Source: CAYUVH01 sp964448135 (GTDB lineage Bacteria > Verrucomicrobiota > Verrucomicrobiia > Limisphaerales > UBA8199). From it: DNA of 64,000 nucleotides. The notes below the pieces were generated by a model. The model did no database searches and had not been told where the DNA came from. It saw only the letters and a program-made list of their open reading frames with translations. The stretch spans positions 1 to 64,000 of the forward strand of contig CAYUVH010000057.1 in NCBI GenBank assembly GCA_964448135.1, written 5' to 3'. Below, piece by piece: positions 24,203-31,918 of the stretch (its first letter is position 1; each line of letters begins with the position of its first letter). The position numbers and the translations under genes were made by a program.

Positions 24203-25447
24203 ATGCACCACCCATCCTCATCCGCGCCGCCCGGCTCGGCCGGAATTCATGCGCATCGTGGCCTCGCCGTATTGCTCGCTTCGCTGTCGGCGCTCGGGCC
24301 CTTCAGCATTGACGCCTACCTGCCTTCGTTTCTGGAAATCGGTCACGCGTTCAACGTAACCCCGGTCGTGGTGCAGCAGACCATCACCGCTTACATGATG
24401 CCCTTCGCCGCGATGACCCTCTGGCAGGGAGCGCTTTCGGATGCCTTCGGGCGGCGGCGAATTGTGCTGTCCATGCTGACCGTGTTCGCCTTCGCATCCA
24501 TCGGTTGCATGTGCGCCTGGAATATCGGAGTCCTGATTGGCTTCCGCGCGTTGCAAGGCTTGAGTGCCGGAGCGGGTTTGATCATCGGCCGCGCAATCGT
24601 GCGGGACCTATTCGACGGCGCCGACGCGCGCCGCCTCATGAGCCGGATCGCCGTGGTGTTCGCGATCGCGCCCGCGCTCGGGCCGATCATCGGCGGCTGG
24701 CTGCACGTCTGGTTCGGGTGGCGGTCCGTGTTCGCCTTCCTGGCCGTATTCTCGGGCGGACTCTGGTACGCCTGCTGGAAAGCCTTGCCCGAGACCTTGC
24801 CTCCGGAGAAGCGGCACCCGCTGCATCCGCGTTCGCTGCTGAAAGGATATTGGCAGACCCTGACCTCGGTGCGCTTCATCGCCTTGGTCGTTTCGCTGAC
24901 GCTGAATTTCTCGGCCGTCTTTATCTACGTGATTTCCGCGCCGGTGTTTATGCTGCAAATCCTGCATCGCGGCGAAACGGAGTTTTACTGGCTCTTCGGC
25001 CCTATCACCGTGGGGATGATCATCGGCACCTCCATGGCCGGCAAAGTAGCCGGTCACTGGAGCAATTTGAAAACCGTCCGCATGGCCTACGCCGTGATGG
25101 CTCTGGCAGCCCTGGCCAACGCGGTATTTCATTGGGCCCACCCGGCCGTGCTCCCGTGGAGTGTCGTGCCCCTGGCGATATATGTGATCGGCGTGACCTT
25201 CGCCATGCCCAGCCTGACCCTGATGGCGCTGGATCTATTCCCTAACCGCCGCGGCCTCGCCGCCTCCTGCCAGGGCTTCGTGCAAACCTCGGTGAACACC
25301 GCCATCGCCGCCGTCCTCGCGCCAATGCTCTGGGCGAGCGCGGCCAGGCTGGCGGGCGGCATGCTGGTGATCTTCGCCGCCGGGGGAACGGCGTTCCTGG
25401 TCTATTTGGGTTTGCAATGGACAGCAGAGAGAAGGCTCGTGCGATAA
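24203..25447 (+). CDS. Bcr/CflA-family MFS drug efflux transporter
   Basis: 414 residues with twelve predicted membrane helices. The MFS motif A reads GALSDAFGRRR (about residue 79), and the Bcr/CflA-type start FSIDAYLPSF (about residue 34) and GRAIVRDLF (about residue 129) place it in the DHA1 drug:proton antiporter group. The substrate is unknown. The ATG at 24203 is followed by a short polar N-terminus; a start slightly further in cannot be excluded. It is followed after 55 bp by the ceramidase gene on the same strand. Confidence 0.9.
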   Translation: MHHPSSSAPPGSAGIHAHRGLAVLLASLSALGPFSIDAYLPSFLEIGHAFNVTPVVVQQTITAYMMPFAAMTLWQGALSDAFGRRRIVLSMLTVFAFASIGCMCAWNIGVLIGFRALQGLSAGAGLIIGRAIVRDLFDGADARRLMSRIAVVFAIAPALGPIIGGWLHVWFGWRSVFAFLAVFSGGLWYACWKALPETLPPEKRHPLHPRSLLKGYWQTLTSVRFIALVVSLTLNFSAVFIYVISAPVFMLQILHRGETEFYWLFGPITVGMIIGTSMAGKVAGHWSNLKTVRMAYAVMALAALANAVFHWAHPAVLPWSVVPLAIYVIGVTFAMPSLTLMALDLFPNRRGLAASCQGFVQTSVNTAIAAVLAPMLWASAARLAGGMLVIFAAGGTAFLVYLGLQWTAERRLVR

Positions 25448-25502
25448 AACAGGAAATAATCTTGTCTGGCCGCGCGCAATCCTTGAGTTTCTGGGCCGAC
25501 AC

Positions 25503-26933
25503 ATGATTATCCGACGCGCATTTGGTTTGATTTTGTTGGCAATGGTGTTCGTGATGGCAGGCTGTAAGTGTCCGTTCTGCCAGGAGAAGAGCTCGAGCGA
25601 TCTGCAGGCCGGCGTCGCGGAGGTGGATATCACGCCTCCCGTCGGCCACCGGATGGCCGGCTATTTCGACGAACGGCTTTCGACCGGCACACACGATCCG
25701 TTGCAGGCCAAGGCGGTGGTCCTCCGCCAGGGGAAGGAAGAAGTCGCCATGGTTTTCTGCGACTTGGTGGGCGTGACGCTGTCGGTGGCCACCAACGCGC
25801 GAGCTTGGGCGAGCCAGATCACAGGGATTCCCGTGACGAACATCGTGATTTGCGCGACGCACACGCACACGGGGCCGCTGTTCGATGATGTGCGGCGCGA
25901 TTATTTTCACCAGACGGCGATCGCGAAATTCGGCAAGGACCCCGCGGAGACGATTCATTACCCGGACTTTTTGATCCAGCGATTGACCAACGTAATCGCA
26001 CTGGCGCAGCGCGACGTGAAGCCGGTGGAAATGAAAGCAGGCACGACCGAGCACAAGGGCCTGTCGTTCAACCGGCGCTACTGGATGAAGAATGGCAAAG
26101 TGCGTTTTAATCCGGGCCGGTTGAACCCGGACATCGTGAAACCTGCTGGTCCGGATGATCCGACGGTGGGCGTGATGCAATTTACGCGGCTAGGAGCGAA
26201 AGAACCTTTCGCGGGCATCACGACGTTCGCGGTGCATTCGGATACTGTGGGCGGGACGCTTTACAGTTCGGACTACGAATATTTCCTGCAGCAATCGCTG
26301 CGCAAGGCGTACGGACCGAATTACATATCGGCCTTCGGACTCGGGACGTGCGGCGACCTCAATCACATCGATGTGTTGCACACGGACACGCTGACCAACT
26401 TTGGCCGGGCGGAATTCATCGGCACAAACCTGGCGCAGGCGGTCGAGCAGGCGGCCCCGGATCTGCGCCCGATCAAACGGCCAACGCTGGCGGTGCGCAG
26501 CACGAAACGGCCCATCGCCTTGCAGGACGTGACGCCGGAGCAACTGAAGGAAGCGAACGCGATGAAGGACAAGATGGGCGATCCGAACACGGATTTCTTC
26601 GCGAAGGTCGCAGCCGTGAAGACGCTCGACCTTGCGAAACGCGGTTCCTTTTGTCCGATGGAGGTGCAGGTGATCCGGCTCGATGCGGACACGGCGATTG
26701 TGTGTTTGCCGTGCGAGATTTTCGTGGAGTACGGGCTGGGTATCAAAAAGGCGTCGCCCTTCAAGACCACCTATGTGCTCACCATCTGCAATGACCGGCC
26801 GAGTTACGTGCCGACGTTGAAAGCGTTCAATGAGGGCAGCTACGAAATCAGCAACGCGCGGGTGAAGCCGGGCGCGGGCGAGGAATTGACCGACATGGCG
26901 CTGAAGTTGTTGAAAGAGTTGAAACCCGAATGA
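25503..26933 (+). CDS. Lipoprotein with neutral ceramidase-like domain
   Basis: 476 residues. The signal peptide ends in a lipobox (VFVMAGC, Cys at residue 21), so the protein is predicted to be lipid-anchored in the envelope. The body matches the neutral/alkaline non-lysosomal ceramidase N-terminal family: AEVDITPPVGHRMAGY (about residue 38), zinc-ligand region ATHTHTGPLFDD (about residue 118), and FAVHSDTVGG and GTCGDLNH in the middle. The family's C-terminal Ig-like domain is missing. Many bacterial members have unknown substrates, so ceramide hydrolysis is unproven. Its stop overlaps the permease start by 4 bp (26930-26933). Confidence 0.88.
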   Translation: MIIRRAFGLILLAMVFVMAGCKCPFCQEKSSSDLQAGVAEVDITPPVGHRMAGYFDERLSTGTHDPLQAKAVVLRQGKEEVAMVFCDLVGVTLSVATNARAWASQITGIPVTNIVICATHTHTGPLFDDVRRDYFHQTAIAKFGKDPAETIHYPDFLIQRLTNVIALAQRDVKPVEMKAGTTEHKGLSFNRRYWMKNGKVRFNPGRLNPDIVKPAGPDDPTVGVMQFTRLGAKEPFAGITTFAVHSDTVGGTLYSSDYEYFLQQSLRKAYGPNYISAFGLGTCGDLNHIDVLHTDTLTNFGRAEFIGTNLAQAVEQAAPDLRPIKRPTLAVRSTKRPIALQDVTPEQLKEANAMKDKMGDPNTDFFAKVAAVKTLDLAKRGSFCPMEVQVIRLDADTAIVCLPCEIFVEYGLGIKKASPFKTTYVLTICNDRPSYVPTLKAFNEGSYEISNARVKPGAGEELTDMALKLLKELKPE

Positions 26934-28417
26934 GCGACGAAAAGCGTCCGACACCCTCTGGCCTGTTGCCGGCGTTCGGGTTGTTCACGACGACGATGAT
27001 GATCGTCGGCGGCGTGATCGGTTCAGGTATCTTCAAAAAGCCGGCCACCATGGCCGCCACTCTCGGCTCACCGGAATTGATGCTGGGCGTCTGGGTTTTG
27101 GCTGGCGTGATCACGCTTTTCGGCGCGCTGACGTGCGCGGAAATCGCGGGGATGATTCCGGAAACCGGCGGGCAGTACGTTTACTTCGTCAGGATGTACG
27201 GACCGTTCTTCGGTTTCCTTTACGGCTGGGCGGTCTTCACAGTCATTCAAAGCGGCTCCATTGCCGCGGTGGCCTGCGTGTTCGCCGAATACGCCACTCA
27301 CTTTGTAAATCTGCCGCAGCTCCCGGAAGCGACCGTCAAAGCGTGGGCATTTCACCTGCCTTTTATTGGGGATGTCTCGCCCTGTGCGGACTTCGGCGTG
27401 CGGTGCCTGGCCTCGGCGGTGGTGCTCTTTCTTACGGTGGTAAATTACCTCGGGGTTAAGTTCGGCGGCCTGGTGCAGAACATCTTCACCGTGGCGAAGG
27501 TGACGGTAATGCTGCTGTTGATCCTGGGCGTCGTGTTGTTCCCCACGGGCGGCTCGCTGGCGAATCTGACCACCAGCAGCACGACCGTCCATCTCTCCGG
27601 CATCGCGCTGATCGCGGCGCTCGTCGCGGCTTTGCAGGGAGCCTTCTGGGCTTACGACGGATGGAACACCATCACTTACATCGCTTCCGAAGTGAAGAAC
27701 CCGCAGCGCAACATCCCGCGCGGATTGTTCCTGGGGATGATGGGCGTAACCACAATCTACGTCGCCATCACCGTGGCGTATTCGTACGTGCTTCCGATCG
27801 ACGTCATGGCGAAATCGAAACTCGTGGCGGCGGACGTGGCCGAAAAGCTTTTTTCGGGTGGCGGCAAGTGGATCGCGCTGGGCGTGATGATTTCGACCTT
27901 CGGCACGGCGAATGCAACGATTCTCGCGACCGCGCGGCTCTATTTCTCGATGGCGCGCCGGAATGTGTTTCCCCAAGTGCTCGGCCGCGTCCACCCAAAG
28001 TTCCACACCCCGGCTGCCTCCCTGGTGGTGCAGGCGGTGTGGAGCATCCTGCTGTTGTTCAGCGGCACGTTCGACATGCTCACGGACACGCTGATTTTTG
28101 TGAGCTGGATATTTTACGCGGCGGGGGCTTACGGCGTTTTCGTCCTGCGCAGGAAAGAACCGGGTACCCCACGGCCATACCGGGTGCCGGGTTATCCCTT
28201 TGTGCCGATCATCTTTATTCTGGTGGCGGCTGTGTATCTGGTATTCACGGTTTACAACGACATCATCGGTTACCAGGCGGCCAAGGCCGCCGGGAAACCG
28301 GCGCTGATCAATTCGGCGTTCGGCGTCGCCTTGGTGCTGGTCGGCGCGCCGCTCTACTTCTTTTTCCGGTGGAGAGAAAAAGGCAAGGCGACCAGCGCGC
28401 CCGAGTCGCCGGTGTAA
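26930..28417 (+). CDS. APC-superfamily amino acid permease
   Basis: 495 residues with about twelve membrane helices. The first helix holds the APC substrate motif VIGSGIFKKP (about residues 29-38), and a PETGGQYVYF segment follows in helix 3, as in LAT-type exchangers and related amino acid permeases. ATGA overlap with the ceramidase-like gene implies coupled translation, so the permease may import a product (for example an amine or amino acid) liberated by an amidohydrolase in the envelope. This link is inference. The C-terminal tail is short and polar. Confidence 0.92.
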   Translation: MSDEKRPTPSGLLPAFGLFTTTMMIVGGVIGSGIFKKPATMAATLGSPELMLGVWVLAGVITLFGALTCAEIAGMIPETGGQYVYFVRMYGPFFGFLYGWAVFTVIQSGSIAAVACVFAEYATHFVNLPQLPEATVKAWAFHLPFIGDVSPCADFGVRCLASAVVLFLTVVNYLGVKFGGLVQNIFTVAKVTVMLLLILGVVLFPTGGSLANLTTSSTTVHLSGIALIAALVAALQGAFWAYDGWNTITYIASEVKNPQRNIPRGLFLGMMGVTTIYVAITVAYSYVLPIDVMAKSKLVAADVAEKLFSGGGKWIALGVMISTFGTANATILATARLYFSMARRNVFPQVLGRVHPKFHTPAASLVVQAVWSILLLFSGTFDMLTDTLIFVSWIFYAAGAYGVFVLRRKEPGTPRPYRVPGYPFVPIIFILVAAVYLVFTVYNDIIGYQAAKAAGKPALINSAFGVALVLVGAPLYFFFRWREKGKATSAPESPV

Positions 28418-28458
28418 ATCAGATTGACCGGGAGAAATCTGGACCGTAAGACACACCT

Positions 28459-28677
28459 ATGAGATACATCCTCGTCACCATGCTGGCCATTTTTTCCGCC
28501 ATGACTTTGGTTACCGGCTGTTCCTGGTCGGTCGGTAGCGGGAAAAAGACTTCAACTACAACCTCCCAGCCCACGGTGGGCCAGCAATTGATTGATTTGC
28601 AGAAGGCGAAGGATTCCGGGGCGATCTCCGAATCGGAATACCAAACCGAGAAGGCCCGGATTCTGGGGAACAAGTGA
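28459..28677 (+). CDS. Small SHOCT-like lipoprotein
   Basis: 72 residues. The lipobox LVTGC places the lipidated Cys at residue 21, followed by a Ser/Thr-rich linker and a C-terminal SHOCT-like helix pair (LIDLQKAKDSGAISESEYQTEK truncated view: IDLQKAKDSGAISESEY, about residues 45-62). SHOCT segments usually act as short oligomerisation or tethering modules. It follows the permease after 41 bp on the same strand. The function is unknown. It converges with khpB. Confidence 0.78.
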   Translation: MRYILVTMLAIFSAMTLVTGCSWSVGSGKKTSTTTSQPTVGQQLIDLQKAKDSGAISESEYQTEKARILGNK

Positions 28678-28701
28678 GCCGCCAGACGGCCTGACCCTCC
28701 A

Positions 28702-29151
28702 TCAATGTCGCGGACGAAGCAGAATTGCTTTCTTGTCCGTGCCTTCCACTTCCACGCTGTGGGTCTCGATTCCGGGATCGTCCTTGAGCGCCTGGTGAAT
28801 TATGCGGCGGTCGAAGGCGTTGAGCGGTTCGAGTTCCACCACGTCACCCCAACGGCGGACCTTTTCGGCCGCGTCCTTCGCCTTCTTGATGAGCGCATCG
28901 CGCGCCTGCAAACGATAGCCACCGATGTCCACCATGATCTTGGGGACGGTGGAGTCCTGCTGGAACAGGAGCCGGTTGGCGATGTATTGAAGATCAGCCA
29001 AAGTCTGGCCCTGGCGGCCGATAAGCCGTCCGGCGTCGTCGGCTTTGACGTCAAGCAGGAGGTCGTCGCCCACGTGTTGTTCTTCAACGGTGGCGTCGAA
29101 GCCCAGCAGCTTGAGCAATTCTTCCAGGGTCGCTTTGGGGTTGGCAGGCAT
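28702..29151 (-). CDS. khpB: KH/R3H RNA-binding protein KhpB (Jag)
   Basis: 149 residues. A KH-type domain with the GRQG loop (DAGRLIGRQGQTLADLQYIA, about residues 39-58) is followed by an R3H domain (AFDRRIIHQAL, about residue 112). The N-terminal Jag_N domain of Firmicute proteins is absent, so this is the short form. It binds RNA and in other bacteria affects cell envelope and division gene expression. It is the last gene of the rpmH-rnpA-yidD-yidC-khpB operon, 40 bp after yidC, the conserved neighbourhood for this gene. Confidence 0.93.
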   Translation of the reverse strand: MPANPKATLEELLKLLGFDATVEEQHVGDDLLLDVKADDAGRLIGRQGQTLADLQYIANRLLFQQDSTVPKIMVDIGGYRLQARDALIKKAKDAAEKVRRWGDVVELEPLNAFDRRIIHQALKDDPGIETHSVEVEGTDKKAILLRPRH

Positions 29152-29191
29152 CGAAAAACGGGGGGTTGGGATTAATCTCTTTGTGCTACGG

Positions 29192-30991
29192 CTATCTTCG
29201 CTTTTTCTGCGAGCCGGTCAAGGGCGAAACTTTGGGTGACGGCTTGCCCGGCGCTGCGACGGCAGCCGCCGGCGTGGGGTTCGTCTTGGTGAGCTTGGTC
29301 TGCAACACACTGAGCAGGTTGTTCACCGTCCAGTAGAGCGCTAGGCCGGCGGAGAAATTGTACAGGAATATCAGGAAGATAAGCGGCATGTAGCGCATCA
29401 TCTTGGCCTGGGCCGGGTCCATGCCGGGCGACGGCGGAGTAAGATGCGATTGCCAGAGCATCGTGACGCCCATGATGAGGGGCAGGGGATTCAGCGGAAA
29501 ATGCAGGCCGGGAATCATCCACACCGTGTCGGGCCGCGACAGATCGTGCGCCCAGAGGAAGGAGGCGCCGCGCAATTCGATGGCCGTCCGGATCATGACC
29601 AGGAAGCCAAAGAACACCGGCATCTGAATCAGCGTGGGAAAACAGCCTGCCAACGGGCTGACCTTTTGCTCCTTGTAGAAAGCCATGACCTTCTGCTGGG
29701 CCTTCATCGGGTCTTCCTTGTATTTGTCCTGGATGGCCTTGACCTGCGGTTGGAGCGCCTGCATGCGCTTGGCGGACCGGGTGCTGAAGGCGGTCAGCGG
29801 CCAGAAGACAACCTTGATCAGGACCGTGATGACCACCACGCACCACCCATAGGGAACCTTGAGAACGCTGTGGATCCAGTTCATCCCCAGCAGCAGCGCC
29901 TTGGAGAAAAACCCGACCCAGCCAAAGTTCATGATGGCTTCGAGGTTGCTTTTGGTGGCTTCGGAAATTTCCGCCAGCGTCTTGTATTCTTTCGGCCCCG
30001 CGAAAATCAGGAATTCGTTGGTGCTCGTGGCATTCGGCGCAAGCGTGACCGATTGGGACACGAGCGAAGCCTGGTAGGCGACCGGCTGTTTGTTGATGCG
30101 CGAATCCGTCTGCAGCACGGCCGCCGAGGGCGGCGGCAATTCCAACCGGTTGACGATGATCTTGGTTTCCGGGTGGGAAGGCAGCACCGCGAGGGCGAAG
30201 AACTGATTGTGCGCTGCCGCCCAGACTACGTTGGATTCGCCGCCGCTGTATTCGAACGGCGGAATCTTCGGCATGCAGGCGAAACCACTTTTGGAAAAAT
30301 ACGTCTGACCGCTGAGGTCCTGGACCTTCGAGCCGTCCGACCACATGACACCCACGGCCGTGCCGTCGTCCTGCGGGGTAAGCGGGCTGGCGGTGCCGAC
30401 GATCCAATTCACCGCGGGCAGGGTCAACGGTTTGTCGGAATGATTGGCCAGCGTGACCGTGGCGGCGACCAGGTAATTCGACGACGGCCGGAATTCCTTC
30501 ACGATCGTAAGCCCGTTCGGGAGCGTCTTCTCCGCGCGCACACCACCACGATCCGTTTTGGTGATGGTGAAATTTCCGTCGCCCTGCACCTCGCTGCCAT
30601 CAATCAGCGCCAGCGTGGGCGCCTTGGCTTCGGCGTTCAGGCGGACGGGCCCCGAGTCCTTCCGCAGGACATCCTCGGGATATTTCAACAGCTCAATGGT
30701 AGCCAGGCCACCGCCGCGCGAGGTGAAAGTGTAACGCGCCGACTCATTCGCAATCATTATGCGCTCCTCGGCGATGTTCGTGTTCGCGACGAAGGACGGC
30801 ACCGGGAGGCGATTGGTGCTCGAAGACAATGTCGAAGTGGCGCGGTTGGTGTCCTCCAGCAACGTGGCGCTCGGGCGGTTGGTCAGGCCCGCGGGAATGG
30901 CTTTCGGCGGGTAGATCGTGTTGACGATCTTGCCCCAGAAAAGCATCAGCGCGACGCAAAGAACGAGGACGACGATGGTAAGACGGTCCAT
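29192..30991 (-). CDS. yidC: Membrane protein insertase YidC
   Basis: 599 residues, typical of Gram-negative YidC. The N-terminal anchor helix (LTIVVLVLCVALMLFWG) is followed by a large periplasmic P1 domain (about 65-345) and the five-helix insertase core starting at GWVGFFSKALLLGMNWIH (about residue 350). The cytoplasmic hairpin KRMQALQPQVKAIQDKYKED is conserved. The C-terminus is basic (KVSPLTGSQKKRR) as in ribosome-binding forms. It inserts Sec-dependent and Sec-independent inner-membrane proteins. It starts immediately after the yidD stop (no spacer), so translation is probably coupled. Confidence 0.97.
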   Translation of the reverse strand: MDRLTIVVLVLCVALMLFWGKIVNTIYPPKAIPAGLTNRPSATLLEDTNRATSTLSSSTNRLPVPSFVANTNIAEERIMIANESARYTFTSRGGGLATIELLKYPEDVLRKDSGPVRLNAEAKAPTLALIDGSEVQGDGNFTITKTDRGGVRAEKTLPNGLTIVKEFRPSSNYLVAATVTLANHSDKPLTLPAVNWIVGTASPLTPQDDGTAVGVMWSDGSKVQDLSGQTYFSKSGFACMPKIPPFEYSGGESNVVWAAAHNQFFALAVLPSHPETKIIVNRLELPPPSAAVLQTDSRINKQPVAYQASLVSQSVTLAPNATSTNEFLIFAGPKEYKTLAEISEATKSNLEAIMNFGWVGFFSKALLLGMNWIHSVLKVPYGWCVVVITVLIKVVFWPLTAFSTRSAKRMQALQPQVKAIQDKYKEDPMKAQQKVMAFYKEQKVSPLAGCFPTLIQMPVFFGFLVMIRTAIELRGASFLWAHDLSRPDTVWMIPGLHFPLNPLPLIMGVTMLWQSHLTPPSPGMDPAQAKMMRYMPLIFLIFLYNFSAGLALYWTVNNLLSVLQTKLTKTNPTPAAAVAAPGKPSPKVSPLTGSQKKRR

Positions 30992-31282
30992 TTAAGCTTG
31001 GGAGTGTGCGGAACAATGATCGGTGGTGTGCGTGTGCCCGACGTGAAGCGGTACGGGATCATCACCGCAGCCGCCCCAGGGATGACAGCGGCACAGGCGC
31101 TTGAGCCCGAGCCAACTGCCCCGCACCGCGCCGTGCCGGATCACAGCTTCGAGCGCGTAAGCGGAACAACTCGGCGTGAAACGGCAAAGGCTCGTGGAGC
31201 CAAAAATAAAAGTTTTCGCGGGTGACAACACCAGGCGGTAGCCCCGGATGGCGAAGGCCAGAATGTGTTGCGCGGGATTCAC
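30992..31282 (-). CDS. yidD: Membrane protein insertion efficiency factor YidD
   Basis: 96 residues with the family signature CRFTPSCSAYALEAV (about residues 33-47) and CHPWGGCGDDPVP (about residues 66-78). The start is a GTG at 31282 that overlaps the rnpA stop in GTGA (31279-31282). A much longer open frame exists upstream (to 31561) but is antisense-like and overlaps rnpA. YidD is a small amphipathic membrane-associated protein that helps YidC-dependent insertion. The histidine/cysteine-rich tail (HVGHTHTTDHCSAH) is unusual and might bind metal. Confidence 0.93.
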   Translation of the reverse strand: MNPAQHILAFAIRGYRLVLSPAKTFIFGSTSLCRFTPSCSAYALEAVIRHGAVRGSWLGLKRLCRCHPWGGCGDDPVPLHVGHTHTTDHCSAHSQA

Positions 31283-31668
31283 GCCTGGGTTTGGGGGGCG
31301 CTGGTCCACACGCCGGCGCGGCGCAACGCCGCGAGAAGATCCTTGGTCACGCCTGCGCAATCCTTCTTCGCAATGGACTGCCGCGCCACCAGGACCAGGT
31401 CCACGGGCGCGCTGAATTCGCGCTGGTGCAGCCGGAACGCTTCGCGCAGCAGTCGCCGGGCGCGGCTGCGCACGACGGCGCCGCCGATCTTCGCGCTGGT
31501 GACGACACCCAGGCGGGAGGCGGAGCCGGCGGGGAGCCGGCGCCAGTTGGCGATAAGGCAACCGTTCACAATTCGCTCACCGGATAAACGCAGCCGCGAA
31601 AATTCCGCGCTGTGTTTGAGCCGGGAGGATTGGGGAAATCGCCGGCCGGGCGAGGATTGGGCGGCCAT
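31279..31668 (-). CDS. rnpA: Ribonuclease P protein component
   Basis: 129 residues. It shows the RNase P protein fold with the central basic motif KIGGAVVRSRARRLLREAFR (about residues 61-80), the equivalent of the RNR motif, and an N-terminal LKHSAEFSRL start. It assists the RNase P RNA in 5' processing of tRNA precursors. The ATG at 31668 lies 12 bp after the rpmH stop. The C-terminus overlaps yidD by 4 bp. Confidence 0.95.
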   Translation of the reverse strand: MAAQSSPGRRFPQSSRLKHSAEFSRLRLSGERIVNGCLIANWRRLPAGSASRLGVVTSAKIGGAVVRSRARRLLREAFRLHQREFSAPVDLVLVARQSIAKKDCAGVTKDLLAALRRAGVWTSAPQTQA

Positions 31669-31680
31669 GCGCCAGGCGCA

Positions 31681-31818
31681 TCAAACCGGCGTCAGCCGTT
31701 TCCGGCCCACCCGGCGGCGATTGCGCAGGATGCCACGGCCGCTCTTGGACGAGTTCCGGTTGAGGAATCCGTGCTGGCGTTTGCGCCGGATCTTCGACGG
31801 TTGATATTGTCTTTTCAT
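31681..31818 (-). CDS. rpmH: Ribosomal protein bL34
   Basis: 45 residues, the full length of L34: MKRQYQPSKIRRKRQHGF at the start and GRGILRNRRRVGRKRLTPV (residues 27-45) at the end, strongly basic throughout. It is first in the conserved rpmH-rnpA-yidD-yidC-khpB operon. The 100-bp gap upstream (31819-31918) should hold the operon promoter; I cannot place -35 and -10 boxes with confidence. dnaA is not adjacent. Confidence 0.97.
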   Translation of the reverse strand: MKRQYQPSKIRRKRQHGFLNRNSSKSGRGILRNRRRVGRKRLTPV

Positions 31819-31918
31819 AAATGTTTGGCCGGTTGCGACAGTCCAGGAATCAAGGACGGCTGCCCGGAAATCCTCCCGGTTTCGGGAGCGCGCGAGGGTA
31901 TCAGGGAACGGCCCGGTG

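Noticed and set aside
29444..31225. 593-codon frame opposite yidC
   Set aside because: yidC, yidD and their overlaps explain the region; the frame has no recognisable domain.
31283..31561. Longer N-terminus for YidD
   Set aside because: It is an out-of-frame reading of rnpA; the GTG at 31282 gives the normal family length and a 4-bp overlap.
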